Assembly (NCBI GenBank): GCA_035291705.1 | Contig: DATDRM010000248.1 | Location: 1 to 5,186, forward strand | Direction of reading: 5' to 3' | From: DATDRM01 sp035291705 | GTDB lineage: Bacteria > Chloroflexota > Anaerolineae > Anaerolineales > UBA4823 | Length of the DNA stretch: 5,186 bases | Part shown: piece by piece, positions 1 through 5,003 of the stretch | Layout of the letters: each line of letters begins with the position of its first letter | Position numbering within the stretch: position 1 is the first letter of the stretch | Position numbers and translations under genes: made by a program | The notes under the pieces: generated by a model | Databases searched by the model: none | Told to the model about the DNA's origin: nothing | What the model saw: the letters and a program-made list of their open reading frames with translations, nothing else

Positions 1-188
1 TCCTAATCCTGGAATCCGATAACGATCCGCTGATCGACCTCCCTGTGCGGGAGGACCTCAAGCAGGCTTACCCTGCCGCAGCCGTCCACACCTTCCACAA
101 CGCCGGGCACTTTCCCTACTTAGTCGTACCAGTGGAATACCTGAGAGTCTTGGAAGCTTTCTTGGAGGATCAGTCTTGCTCAGGCTGA
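1..188 (+). CDS. alpha/beta-hydrolase, C-terminal fragment (5' end outside window)
   Basis: Reading from base 3, an open frame of 61 codons ends at TGA 186-188, and the gene enters from the left edge. The fragment shows the end of an alpha/beta-hydrolase fold. A beta-strand plus acid loop reads LILESDNDPLID, with Asp8 of the fragment as the likely catalytic acid. After it comes the strand and catalytic-histidine loop NAGHFPYL (His36 of the fragment, codon 108-110), then a final amphipathic helix, VEYLRVLEAFLED. This order (acid, then GH-x-P, then terminal helix) is the normal end of the family. The nucleophile elbow and oxyanion region lie outside the window, so the substrate cannot be told: esterase, lipase-like, haloalkane dehalogenase-like and C-C hydrolases all end this way. 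The gene is convergent with the MFS gene at 257-1465, with a 68-bp gap. The frame is short and lacks a start, but the motif match is clear. Confidence 0.85.
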   Translation, partial: LILESDNDPLIDLPVREDLKQAYPAAAVHTFHNAGHFPYLVVPVEYLRVLEAFLEDQSCSG

Positions 189-256
189 GACCTCGCCTCC
201 GGTTGAGCAACCAGCTGAGCCGACGATCTGAGTGTTCATATCCTGGAAAAGTCAAG

Positions 257-1465
257 TTAATCAGGGGAGTTGGCTGGCAGGCCAGAAATTTTTTCTGTAT
301 CGGGGGAAATCTGCCCGCGCAGGAGGATCAAACCGGCGAGCAAGACAACCAGGAACGGCAAGGTGAGCAAGATCAGGATATTCCAATTGGCGAGGTAGAT
401 CACCGTTCCAGCGGATAATGATGCTAAAGCCTGGATGCCGAACACAGTAAAATCGTTTACGGCCTGGGCTTTGAAGCGCTCGGGAGGACGATAGCTGCGC
501 GTCAGCAGGGTCGTCCCTCCGATGAAGAGCAGATTCCAACCGATCCCGAGAAGCACCAACGCTCCCCAAAAACCCAGCAGCTCCTGGTTAACCGATGCCA
601 GGCCGGCGCAGGTCAGCATGACCAGCAGCCCCAGCACCATCAGCCGCAAGATGCCCAGCTTTTCGACCAGGAAACCGGTGAACAGGGAGGGGAGGTACAT
701 GGCGATCACATGGCTCTGGATCACCCAGGCCGTCTGGTCGATGGTGAAGCCGTGGAGGAGATGCATGCTGACCGGGGTGGCAGTCATGATGAAAGTCATC
801 ACGCCATAAGCCACAACCCCTGCCGCCAGCGCAGTTAAGTATATCGGCTGAGTGACCACCGCGCGCAGCGGGCGTTCATCTCCGCTGGCTTCTGCCTGGC
901 GCAGCGTTATATCTTTATAGAAAGTCATCAAAAAAAAGACTGCCAGAAAAAGGATCCCCAGGCAGGCGAAGGAACCAGTATATAAGCCGTAATCCAACCA
1001 GTCCTTAGTGCGTTTGACGATCTCCGGCCCGAGGAGGCCGGCCGCGATCCCGCCGACGAGCACCAGGGAGACTGCCCTCCCGACATATTGGGGGCTCACA
1101 CTCTCCGCAGCGGCGAAGCGATACTGCATGACGAAAGCCCCATTGACGCCGATCAAAAATGTGGCCAGGAGGTATAACGGGAAATTCTCTTGCCCGACTG
1201 CATACGCTGCCAGCAGGCAGGCCAGGCTGCCCAGCAGGGCAGAGGCCATGAAGCCCAATCTTCGCCCGATGCGTTGCATGACCAGCGCGGCCGGGACTGC
1301 GTTCAAGGCCAGGCCTACCACCATGAGGGATATCGGTAGCGTTGCTAAGGAGGGGTTCGGAGCCATTTCTGATCCGAGGATGCCGCCGATCAGGGTGACC
1401 GCTGGCGCGACGGAAAACGCAAGAGCCTGGCTCAGGCTCAAGATGAACACATTTCGATTATGCAA
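257..1465 (-). CDS. major facilitator superfamily (MFS) transporter, substrate unknown
   Basis: This 402-residue, very hydrophobic protein has about 12 membrane segments in two halves separated by a polar loop (about residues 184-203), the usual size and layout for MFS. The loop between TM2 and TM3 carries a motif-A-like MQRIGRRLGF (63-72). Residues 138-147 (GGIAAGLLGP) resemble the TM5 GP motif of H+-coupled antiporters. The second half has FLVEKLGILR (265-274) at the equivalent loop, then WNLLFIGGTTLLTRSYRPPE and KAQAVNDFTVFG (310-343). From memory this last block recalls an MFS group that includes putative RfnT-type transporters; no substrate can be assigned. The start is a TTG (1463-1465), supported by an AAGGA Shine-Dalgarno 8 bases upstream; the next in-frame candidate, GTG at residue 6, is too far from it. 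The lipoprotein gene ends 40 bp upstream on the same strand with no visible terminator, so a shared transcript is likely. Confidence 0.9.
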   Translation of the reverse strand: MHNRNVFILSLSQALAFSVAPAVTLIGGILGSEMAPNPSLATLPISLMVVGLALNAVPAALVMQRIGRRLGFMASALLGSLACLLAAYAVGQENFPLYLLATFLIGVNGAFVMQYRFAAAESVSPQYVGRAVSLVLVGGIAAGLLGPEIVKRTKDWLDYGLYTGSFACLGILFLAVFFLMTFYKDITLRQAEASGDERPLRAVVTQPIYLTALAAGVVAYGVMTFIMTATPVSMHLLHGFTIDQTAWVIQSHVIAMYLPSLFTGFLVEKLGILRLMVLGLLVMLTCAGLASVNQELLGFWGALVLLGIGWNLLFIGGTTLLTRSYRPPERFKAQAVNDFTVFGIQALASLSAGTVIYLANWNILILLTLPFLVVLLAGLILLRGQISPDTEKISGLPANSPD

Positions 1466-1473
1466 TTTAAGAT

Positions 1474-1478
1474 TCCTT
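1474..1478 (-). promoter_or_regulatory. ribosome binding site of the MFS gene, fixing its TTG start
   Basis: The minus strand reads AAGGA, then eight bases, then TTG at 1465-1463. The spacing is near optimal, and no in-frame ATG lies near it. This is why the TTG is preferred to the GTG at codon 6. Confidence 0.6.
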
Positions 1479-1505
1479 AGTTTTCGTTACCTGATTCAGG
1501 CCGGC

Positions 1506-2114
1506 CTATGAAGAGGCGGTTGGCTTTGGGTTCGGTGGGACGGACTCGGGTGAGTACCAATCGCAGATATCGATACCGCTGGTGGTTTCTCCCGGCCGCA
1601 CCACGAATGCCAGGGTCGTGTGATCAGTGCATTCGACGGTTAAGCCGCATGGCACCGCTCGTGAATAGGAACCTCCATTGCCTACCTCTGGATAAGCGAA
1701 TACGATGTAGCGACCAGGAACCAGCTCGATCTGGTAGTCGGATTGATTTTCGGAAATTTGCAGCTCGGTATTCTCCCCGTTGGTGATGTTTGTGAAATAA
1801 GCTGTCATGGCTGGGATGAACTCGCTGGGATAGCAGATTTTTCCGGCAGCCGTGCCCATCGCAGGTAGGCCAGGCGTTTCTGTCGAGACCGGGTAAGGTG
1901 GTTCCAGGGAGGGGGGGGTGAAGGTGAAATTCGGCCCCGGGTAAGGTTCCTGGGTGGGAGTAGGTGCGTTTGTGACCGGCGGCGGGTAAGGAGTGATCTC
2001 GGTCGGCGATGGTTGAGTCGTGATCGCCGCGGTTGGGGTTGTTGTCTGCGGCCTACAGGCGGACAGGAGCAAGAATATCGTTATCAGAATCAGGAGCAAA
2101 CGATGGGCTCTCAT
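1506..2114 (-). CDS. secreted lipoprotein with Pro/Thr-rich linker and small Cys-containing C-terminal domain
   Basis: The protein has 202 residues in three parts. Residues 1-20 form a type II signal peptide: MRAHR, a hydrophobic core, and lipobox L17-S18-A19-C20. Cys20 should therefore be lipidated and the mature protein held on the outer face of the membrane. Residues 21-85 are a low-complexity Pro/Thr/Ser linker with repeated PYP motifs (TPYPPP, EPYPGP, PPYPVS), probably an extended stalk. Residues 91-187 form a compact, apparently beta-rich domain with PGRYIVFAYPE (133-143), a turn-strand pattern seen in carboxypeptidase-regulatory or transthyretin-like folds, and PGETTSGIDICDWY near its end. 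Its four cysteines (C94, C156, C162, C184) could form two disulfides. I recall similar domains in Anaerolineae lipoproteins but know no function. The ATG at 2114 has a GGAG 9 bases upstream. The gene probably leads a transcript with the MFS gene. The linker contains a run of eight C on the coding strand. A ligand-binding or structural surface role is only a guess. Confidence 0.85.
   Translation of the reverse strand: MRAHRLLLILITIFLLLSACRPQTTTPTAAITTQPSPTEITPYPPPVTNAPTPTQEPYPGPNFTFTPPSLEPPYPVSTETPGLPAMGTAAGKICYPSEFIPAMTAYFTNITNGENTELQISENQSDYQIELVPGRYIVFAYPEVGNGGSYSRAVPCGLTVECTDHTTLAFVVRPGETTSGIDICDWYSPESVPPNPKPTASS
1911..1918 (-). repeat. C8 homopolymer tract inside the lipoprotein linker
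   Basis: Eight consecutive G on the plus strand (C on the coding strand) span the end of codon Thr66 and all of Pro67 and Pro68. Runs of this length are prone to slippage. A one-base change here would frameshift the protein before its C-terminal domain. Confidence 0.8.
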
Positions 2115-2133
2115 TATAATGGTCTCCGAATTT

Positions 2134-2169
2134 AGTCTAACAGTCGAATAGTCTTGTAGTCAGATAGTC
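2134..2169. repeat. 8-bp-phased repeat array, copy 1 (consensus TAGTCTTG on + strand)
   Basis: The tetramer AGTC begins at 2134, 2142, 2150, 2158 and 2166: five copies spaced exactly 8 bases apart. The best-preserved stretch reads TAGTCTTGTAGTC (2149-2161). Its reverse complement, GACTACAAGACTA, occurs exactly in copy 2 at 4981-4993. The array sits 20 bp upstream of the lipoprotein ATG. It would be transcribed as part of that gene's 5' leader if the promoter at 2185-2213 is used. It has no internal dyad, is not coding and is not CRISPR-like. Confidence 0.85.
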
Positions 2170-2183
2170 AAGTAAGAAAAGCG

Positions 2184-2205
2184 GATTATAACACCTGTTA
2201 TAATC
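2184..2205. repeat. perfect 10-bp inverted repeat carrying two back-to-back -10 boxes
   Basis: The arms are GATTATAACA (2184-2193) and TGTTATAATC (2196-2205), separated by CC. Each arm, read outward, is an extended -10 element (TGTTATAAT), one per strand, so the palindrome is the centre of a divergent control region. It could also be a dimeric regulator's operator. It lies upstream of both predicted start points and so would not be transcribed as a hairpin. Confidence 0.75.
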
Positions 2206-2213
2206 GAAGTCAT
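2185..2213 (-). promoter_or_regulatory. putative promoter of the lipoprotein (and MFS) genes
   Basis: On the minus strand a perfect -10 box TATAAT (2190-2185) is preceded by TGT, making an extended -10. Exactly 17 bases upstream is ATGACT (2213-2208), a 4/6 match to the -35 consensus. Transcription would start near 2178 and give a leader of about 64 nt that contains the whole 8-bp-phased array. Confidence 0.55.
2196..2204 (+). promoter_or_regulatory. putative extended -10 promoter of the DinB-family gene
   Basis: TGTTATAAT (TATAAT at 2199-2204) is a consensus extended -10. The -35 position at 2176-2181 (GAAAAG) does not match consensus, so recognition would depend on the TGn extension or an activator. 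Predicted initiation near 2211 leaves a leader of about 33 nt before the TTG start at 2244. Confidence 0.5.
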
Positions 2214-2231
2214 TGACCAGCATAGAGCGCA

Positions 2232-2238
2232 AAGGAGG
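2232..2238 (+). promoter_or_regulatory. strong ribosome binding site fixing the TTG start of the DinB-family gene
   Basis: AAGGAGG is a full match to the anti-Shine-Dalgarno core and lies five bases before TTG at 2244-2246. With so strong a site and no in-frame ATG nearby, the TTG is the clear start. Confidence 0.8.
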
Positions 2239-2243
2239 CAGCC

Positions 2244-2849
2244 TTGGACTTCCGCGAAATAATTCTCACCCAGCACGCCCGCGCCCATACCGCTGAGGTC
2301 GGTGGAGCTGACCTTTCTATCCAGGACAATGTCCTGCGCGAACTGACGGACGAACAGATCCGGCTGTGCCCGCAGCCAGGCTTCAACTCGCTGGCCTGGC
2401 TGATCTGGCACATGACCCGCCTTGAGGATTTCGGGGCCAACTTCATCCTTGCCGCCCGCCCGCAGGTGTTCGATGAGGGCAACTGGGCGGTGAGGCTGAA
2501 TGTATCCCACCGCTATCTGGGATCGGGGATGACTGACCTGGAGGTTGGCGAGTTAAATCAACGGATCGATGTCGCCGCGCTGCTCGCTTACCGGGCGGCG
2601 GTTGGGCGGCAAACCCAGGAGATCCTCCGTACTCTGCAGCTCGAGGTGCTGGGCGAGGTGATCGATGGCGAGCTCATCCAGCGGGCGCGCGCGGCGGGGG
2701 CGTTCGGCCCGCACGCCGAGTGGGTACCCTCCCGCTGGCAGGGAAAGCTGAAAGCCTTCACCCTGACCCACTCTGTGCTAGGGCATTCCTTTCTGCACTG
2801 GGGGCAAGGTGACATCGTGCGCAGCCTGCTCGGTTTCCCCAGCCTGTGA
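2244..2849 (+). CDS. DinB/YfiT-superfamily putative metal-dependent enzyme
   Basis: The 201-residue protein has the DinB four-helix-bundle pattern. Near the end of the first long helical region is NSLAWLIWHMTRLEDF (48-63) with metal-ligand candidate His56. Near the C-terminus is LGHSFLHWGQGDIVRSLLG (179-197), which gives the classic H-x3-H pair His181/His185 followed by GQ. Together these are the three histidines expected to hold a divalent metal. His176 lies one turn earlier. Family members include bacillithiol S-transferases, maleylpyruvate/mycothiol-dependent enzymes and many uncharacterised proteins, so thiol transfer is possible but not shown. The protein is somewhat longer than a typical DinB protein (about 150-180 residues), with an extra stretch around 130-165 that includes HAEWVPSRWQG. 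It starts at a TTG with a strong ribosome binding site. It is transcribed away from the lipoprotein and converges on the antiporter, with 76 bp between stop codons. It is probably soluble and cytoplasmic. Confidence 0.85.
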   Translation: MDFREIILTQHARAHTAEVGGADLSIQDNVLRELTDEQIRLCPQPGFNSLAWLIWHMTRLEDFGANFILAARPQVFDEGNWAVRLNVSHRYLGSGMTDLEVGELNQRIDVAALLAYRAAVGRQTQEILRTLQLEVLGEVIDGELIQRARAAGAFGPHAEWVPSRWQGKLKAFTLTHSVLGHSFLHWGQGDIVRSLLGFPSL

Positions 2850-2925
2850 GGGATCGCTCGCGAAGTTGTAGGTTAGATAATTCCTCTGGCATCTCTGGCA
2901 CATCTGCTGCCGCTGAAACCTCGCT

Positions 2926-4920
2926 TCAAATCTCCTCGTACCTCTCCACCTCGAACACAAAGATCGTCGCCCCGCCCACGGTGACCGCCACAGGGGTGGG
3001 GAGGGGGAAGGGCGCGCCTTCCAAGGGTGTGGCGATATACTCGACGCGCTGCTTGCAGGCTTTGCTTAGCGCTTCCACCGCCGCCTCTTCTTGTCCGGCG
3101 GGGAGGCCGATCAATAGGGTGATGTTGCGCCGCCCCAGGAAGGCGCCCACGCTGGGCAGGTGCGTGATCGAGAAGCCCAGCTTGGTCAGGGCACTGGCGG
3201 CGCTCTCCAGGTCTTGTTCCTGGATCATGGCTGCCACCAGGCGGTCGATCGGCAAACGCCGCGCCGGCTGGTAATGGGTCAGCTCGGGCCAGCTGGCTGC
3301 TTCACGGGTGAGCGCCGCATCCACCTCAGTCACCAGTTCGGCGTAAGTCTCCTCTGAGATGACCCCATCTTTCAGCAAGCCGCTCAGCGCGCTGCGCTGG
3401 GCTTGCAGCGATTCGCGGCGGGCAGCCTCCATTTCCTCCGCCTCCAGGCTGGGATTAGCCGCCATCACGTCCTTCACCGCCTGCACCAGGGCCTGGCTGT
3501 GCTCTTCCATCAGAGGTGAGAGAGTTAGCCAGGTGTGGTCGGTCAGCAATCCAGCGCGCCGCATGCGCGCCAGGTGGTCATAAGCTGCCCGTATGGCCAC
3601 CGCCCGGGCATGCCGGCGTTCGTACTCCACCTGCACTTCGCTGCGTTCCCCCAGGCCTAATCTCCGCACCAGCCAGCTCATGGTCGATCCTTGCACCAAA
3701 AGGGTGAAAACCACCACGCCGAAAGCCATCACCTGCAGCTCGGCACGCGCCGCTCCGAGGGCCTGGGGCAGGCTCAGCGCCAGGGCCAGGGAGATGGCGC
3801 CGCGCAGGCCACCCCAATTCAGCACGTGCTGCCAGCGTAAAGAGATGTCCTTTCCGACCCAGGCCAACCCATACACGATAACGGCGCGCGCCGCCAGCAC
3901 GGCCAGGATGGCGATGGCGATGCTCTGCCAGGAAGTGATTGACCTGGACAGGTCGATCTGCAATCCGATCAACAGAAAGATGAACGAGTTTGCCAGAAAG
4001 GCGGCGTACTCCCAGAAGTTGAAAAGGACGATGCGCGTGGTCGGCGACATGCCGGCTGGGCCAATATTGCCGGTCACCAGCCCGGCGGCGACAACCGCCA
4101 GCACCCCGCTGACATGGAAAACTTGATCGGCGACCAGGTAAGAGCCGAAGGCCAGGATGGTCGTCAGGGTGGTCTCGATCAGGTAATCGTCGATACGGTC
4201 GATCATTTGAGAGATTAAGAACCCCAGGGTCAGGCCAACCACCACGCCGCCTCCGGTGATACGGATAAAGTCGACCAGGCTGGTGAAGAGATTGAAATCT
4301 GTCTCGCCCAGGGCGATGCTGGTCACCAGGCTGAAAATCACGATCGCTGTGCCATCATTGAGCAGGCTTTCCCCCTCCAGGAGCACCTGCAGGCGCTTTG
4401 GGACGCCGACGCGCCGGAAGAGGGCGATCACCGCTACTGGGTCGCTGGCTGCCACCACTGCGCCAAGCACGAAAGCAACATTTAACGGGAGTTGAGTACC
4501 CCAGGCAACTAGGCCGCCTACCAGCAGCATGGTGATCAACACCCCGGGCACCGCCAGCGCCAGGATGGGCGCCAGGTTGCGCCGTAAGTCGGATAAGTTG
4601 AGATGAAACGCGCCTTCAAATACCAGCGGTGGCACTAATAGTCCCAGGATCAGGTTAGGGGGGATTTCTACATCCACCCTGGGCAATAGAGTCAAGAACA
4701 GCCCCATGACGACCAACCCCAGGGTGTAGGGCACGCGCAGCTGCCGAGCGAGAATGCCCACCAGTGTGGCCAGGAGCAGCAGGCCAATAACGATCTCCTC
4801 CCCGACCAGGATCGGATCCGCCGTATCTGCTCCGCTCTGCGTCGACGTGCAGGCGGCCAATAACCCGGTGAGAATAATCAGGAGAACCAAACCCCTATTA
4901 AACACTGACCGCGATGCCAT
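2926..4920 (-). CDS. CPA1/NhaP-type cation:H+ antiporter fused to a DarA/PstA-like cyclic-di-AMP receptor domain
   Basis: The 664-residue protein has four regions. Residues 1-38 form an extra N-terminus resembling a type II signal peptide, with lipobox L21-A22-A23-C24. Residues 40-422 form the membrane exchanger of the CPA1 Na+(K+)/H+ family. Its marks are PPLVFEGAFHLN (97-108), ASDPVAV with D160, GESLLNDG with the N188-D189 ion-site pair, VSGVLAVVAAGLVTGN (270-285) and WGGLRGAISLALALSLP (369-385). Residues 425-557 are a charged helical cytoplasmic linker that includes LLKDGVISEETYAEL (515-529), as in other NhaP tails. Residues 558-664 match the PII-like receptor DarA/PstA: DRLVAAMIQEQDLESAASAL, then VGAFLGRRNITLLIG (591-605), then PVAVTVGGATIFV (643-655). 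It probably exchanges Na+ or K+ for H+ under c-di-AMP control; this is inferred. The ATG has an AAGG 9 bases upstream. The gene follows the 5004-5186 gene by 83 bp on the same strand. Confidence 0.88.
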   Translation of the reverse strand: MASRSVFNRGLVLLIILTGLLAACTSTQSGADTADPILVGEEIVIGLLLLATLVGILARQLRVPYTLGLVVMGLFLTLLPRVDVEIPPNLILGLLVPPLVFEGAFHLNLSDLRRNLAPILALAVPGVLITMLLVGGLVAWGTQLPLNVAFVLGAVVAASDPVAVIALFRRVGVPKRLQVLLEGESLLNDGTAIVIFSLVTSIALGETDFNLFTSLVDFIRITGGGVVVGLTLGFLISQMIDRIDDYLIETTLTTILAFGSYLVADQVFHVSGVLAVVAAGLVTGNIGPAGMSPTTRIVLFNFWEYAAFLANSFIFLLIGLQIDLSRSITSWQSIAIAILAVLAARAVIVYGLAWVGKDISLRWQHVLNWGGLRGAISLALALSLPQALGAARAELQVMAFGVVVFTLLVQGSTMSWLVRRLGLGERSEVQVEYERRHARAVAIRAAYDHLARMRRAGLLTDHTWLTLSPLMEEHSQALVQAVKDVMAANPSLEAEEMEAARRESLQAQRSALSGLLKDGVISEETYAELVTEVDAALTREAASWPELTHYQPARRLPIDRLVAAMIQEQDLESAASALTKLGFSITHLPSVGAFLGRRNITLLIGLPAGQEEAAVEALSKACKQRVEYIATPLEGAPFPLPTPVAVTVGGATIFVFEVERYEEI

Positions 4921-4942
4921 TCCTTCTCGCCTTCATCTCCAC

Positions 4943-4956
4943 ACGACCGAGGTCGT
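4943..4956. promoter_or_regulatory. short perfect inverted repeat in the antiporter leader
   Basis: ACGACC (4943-4948) and GGTCGT (4951-4956) flank GA, 23-36 bases upstream of the antiporter ATG and abutting the repeat array. As RNA it would form about a 5-bp stem with a four-base loop. There is no following U run, so it is not an intrinsic terminator. It could be an operator or a small leader hairpin; no function is shown. Confidence 0.4.
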
Positions 4957-5003
4957 AACTACAAGACTACATAACTACAAGACTACAAGACTAAATGACT
5001 AAT
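4956..5003. repeat. 8-bp-phased repeat array, copy 2 (consensus GACTACAA on + strand)
   Basis: ACTA begins at 4958, 4966, 4974, 4982, 4990 and 4998: six copies exactly 8 bases apart. Within it, the 16-mer TAACTACAAGACTACA is perfectly duplicated in tandem (4956-4971 and 4972-4987). The array fills most of the 83-bp gap between the stop of the 5004-5186 gene and the antiporter start. It is the same repeat as at 2134-2169 in the opposite orientation, sharing 13 exact bases (GACTACAAGACTA). Confidence 0.9.

Noticed and set aside
178..220. Dyads around the end of the hydrolase gene (GCTCAG...CTGAGC and GGTTGAGCAACC), considered as a bidirectional terminator between convergent genes.
   Set aside because: Stems are 4-6 bp, either with a 31-base gap or with almost no loop, and no T-run follows on either strand.
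2112..2120. TATAAT on the minus strand immediately at the lipoprotein start codon.
   Set aside because: It overlaps the ATG, so a transcript from it would begin inside the gene. A GGAG ribosome binding site upstream and the better promoter at 2185-2213 make it unnecessary.
2884..2901. Tandem 9-mer CTCTGGCAT/CTCTGGCAC between the two convergent stop codons.
   Set aside because: Only two imperfect copies with no dyad or T-run; it fits chance and is not a terminator.
2846..3274. Long plus-strand open frame over the 3' end of the antiporter, and similar plus-strand frames at 3593-4126 and 1008-1511.
   Set aside because: They lie antisense within clear genes, have Arg/Ser/Pro-rich compositions typical of shadow frames in GC-rich DNA, and show no recognisable domain.
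4898..4936. A 12-codon upstream ORF on the minus strand (ATG at 4936) overlapping the antiporter start, possibly a leader peptide.
   Set aside because: Its only Shine-Dalgarno-like element (GGAG) touches the ATG with no spacing, the peptide has no recognisable regulatory pattern, and such short frames are common by chance.
4956..5003. CRISPR array or tRNA-like structure as explanations for the short repeats.
   Set aside because: The unit is only 8 bp with no spacers of 25-40 bp, and no cloverleaf can be drawn.
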